Shown here one piece after another: positions 5,398 through 5,589 of a stretch of 5,589 nucleotides of DNA. The translations under genes and the position numbers were made by a program. Source of the stretch: Hyphomicrobiales bacterium (lineage in GTDB: Bacteria > Pseudomonadota > Alphaproteobacteria > Rhizobiales > Xanthobacteraceae); assembly GCA_003133345.1 (NCBI GenBank), contig PKXB01000133.1, positions 1 to 5,589 on the forward strand, written 5' to 3'. Each line of letters starts with the position of its first letter. Position 1 is the stretch's first letter. The notes beneath the pieces are model-generated. The model saw only the letters and a program-made list of their open reading frames with translations. It did not search any database and was not told the DNA's origin.

Positions 5398-5589
5398 GAC
5401 CCGCCCGTCGCATAAGGTTCGTTGCGAAAGACGGCGGTCGCCACCAGCAGCCGGTCGGTCCCAAAATTGGCCAGATTGTCACTGAGCAACGACACGTAGA
5501 TCGGCCATTGGTAATAGAGTTGCACGACCTCGATACACTTCGGTCCGCCCGGCGAGAACGGCATTTTGGTGGGATCGATGTTCCCGTTG
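5391..5589 (-). CDS. TadE-like pilus assembly protein, C-terminal part only (5' end beyond window)
   Basis: The minus-strand frame is open from the right edge to a TGA at 5391-5393, giving 65 visible C-terminal residues. They include PGGPKCIEVV, then QLYYQWPIYVSLLSDNL, then RLLVATAVFRNEPY, ending GGSC. The YYQWPIY and LLVATAVFRNEP elements are what I know from the C-termini of TadE-like proteins in rhizobia. Two cysteines (visible residues 18 and 65) could pair. The N-terminus with its prepilin-type helix, needed to confirm the class, lies outside the window. The stop overlaps the ATG of the next TadE-like gene by 7 nt in all, so both belong to one pilus operon running leftwards. No ATG-to-stop frame shows it here, so it is easily missed. 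Confidence 0.82.
   Translation of the reverse strand, partial: NGNIDPTKMPFSPGGPKCIEVVQLYYQWPIYVSLLSDNLANFGTDRLLVATAVFRNEPYATGGSC

Noticed and set aside
5051..5482. 143-codon minus-strand frame spanning both TadE-like genes
   Set aside because: It is a third frame over two genes with recognisable family motifs; its translation is Arg-rich and shows no prepilin-type helix.

Overview
The window looks like chromosomal DNA of a GC-rich alphaproteobacterium, most likely Hyphomicrobiales (Bradyrhizobium-like). This rests on the high GC content (estimated by eye), strong G/C preference at third codon positions, the long N-terminal form of NudC, and the style of the TadE-like pilus proteins. It is an inference from protein character, not a database match. 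Seven protein genes and one previously easy-to-miss 50-residue gene fill almost the whole window. No RNA gene, insertion sequence, CRISPR array or attachment site was seen.

Layout. (1) 1-1866, plus strand: a nudC gene (NADH/NAD-RNA pyrophosphatase) cut by the left edge, overlapping a PfkB-family sugar kinase that starts at TTG. (2) 1872-4189, minus strand: a three-gene operon read from 4189 downwards, encoding an exported two-domain rhodanese sulfurtransferase, a YeeE/YedE-type membrane transporter (the family of thiosulfate importer TsuA), and a 50-residue single-helix protein with a Cys-rich tail. (3) 4190-4353: an AT-rich divergent control region with two Lrp-type operator candidates whose centres are 41 bp apart. 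(4) 4354-4815, plus strand: an Lrp/AsnC regulator closely resembling the cysteine-responsive DecR (YbaO) of E. coli. (5) 4828-5589, minus strand: two overlapping TadE-like pseudopilin genes, the upstream one cut by the right edge, evidently the end of a Tad/Flp pilus locus.

How the parts fit. Blocks 2-4 read as one sulfur module. A DecR-like regulator is divergent from, and probably controls, genes for handling sulfane sulfur in the periplasm and importing thiosulfate or a related compound. The small Cys-rich protein, 4 nt behind the transporter gene, is the least explained element and may be a component of the same system. Blocks 1 and 5 meet the module tail to tail with gaps of only 5 and 12 nt and appear functionally unrelated.
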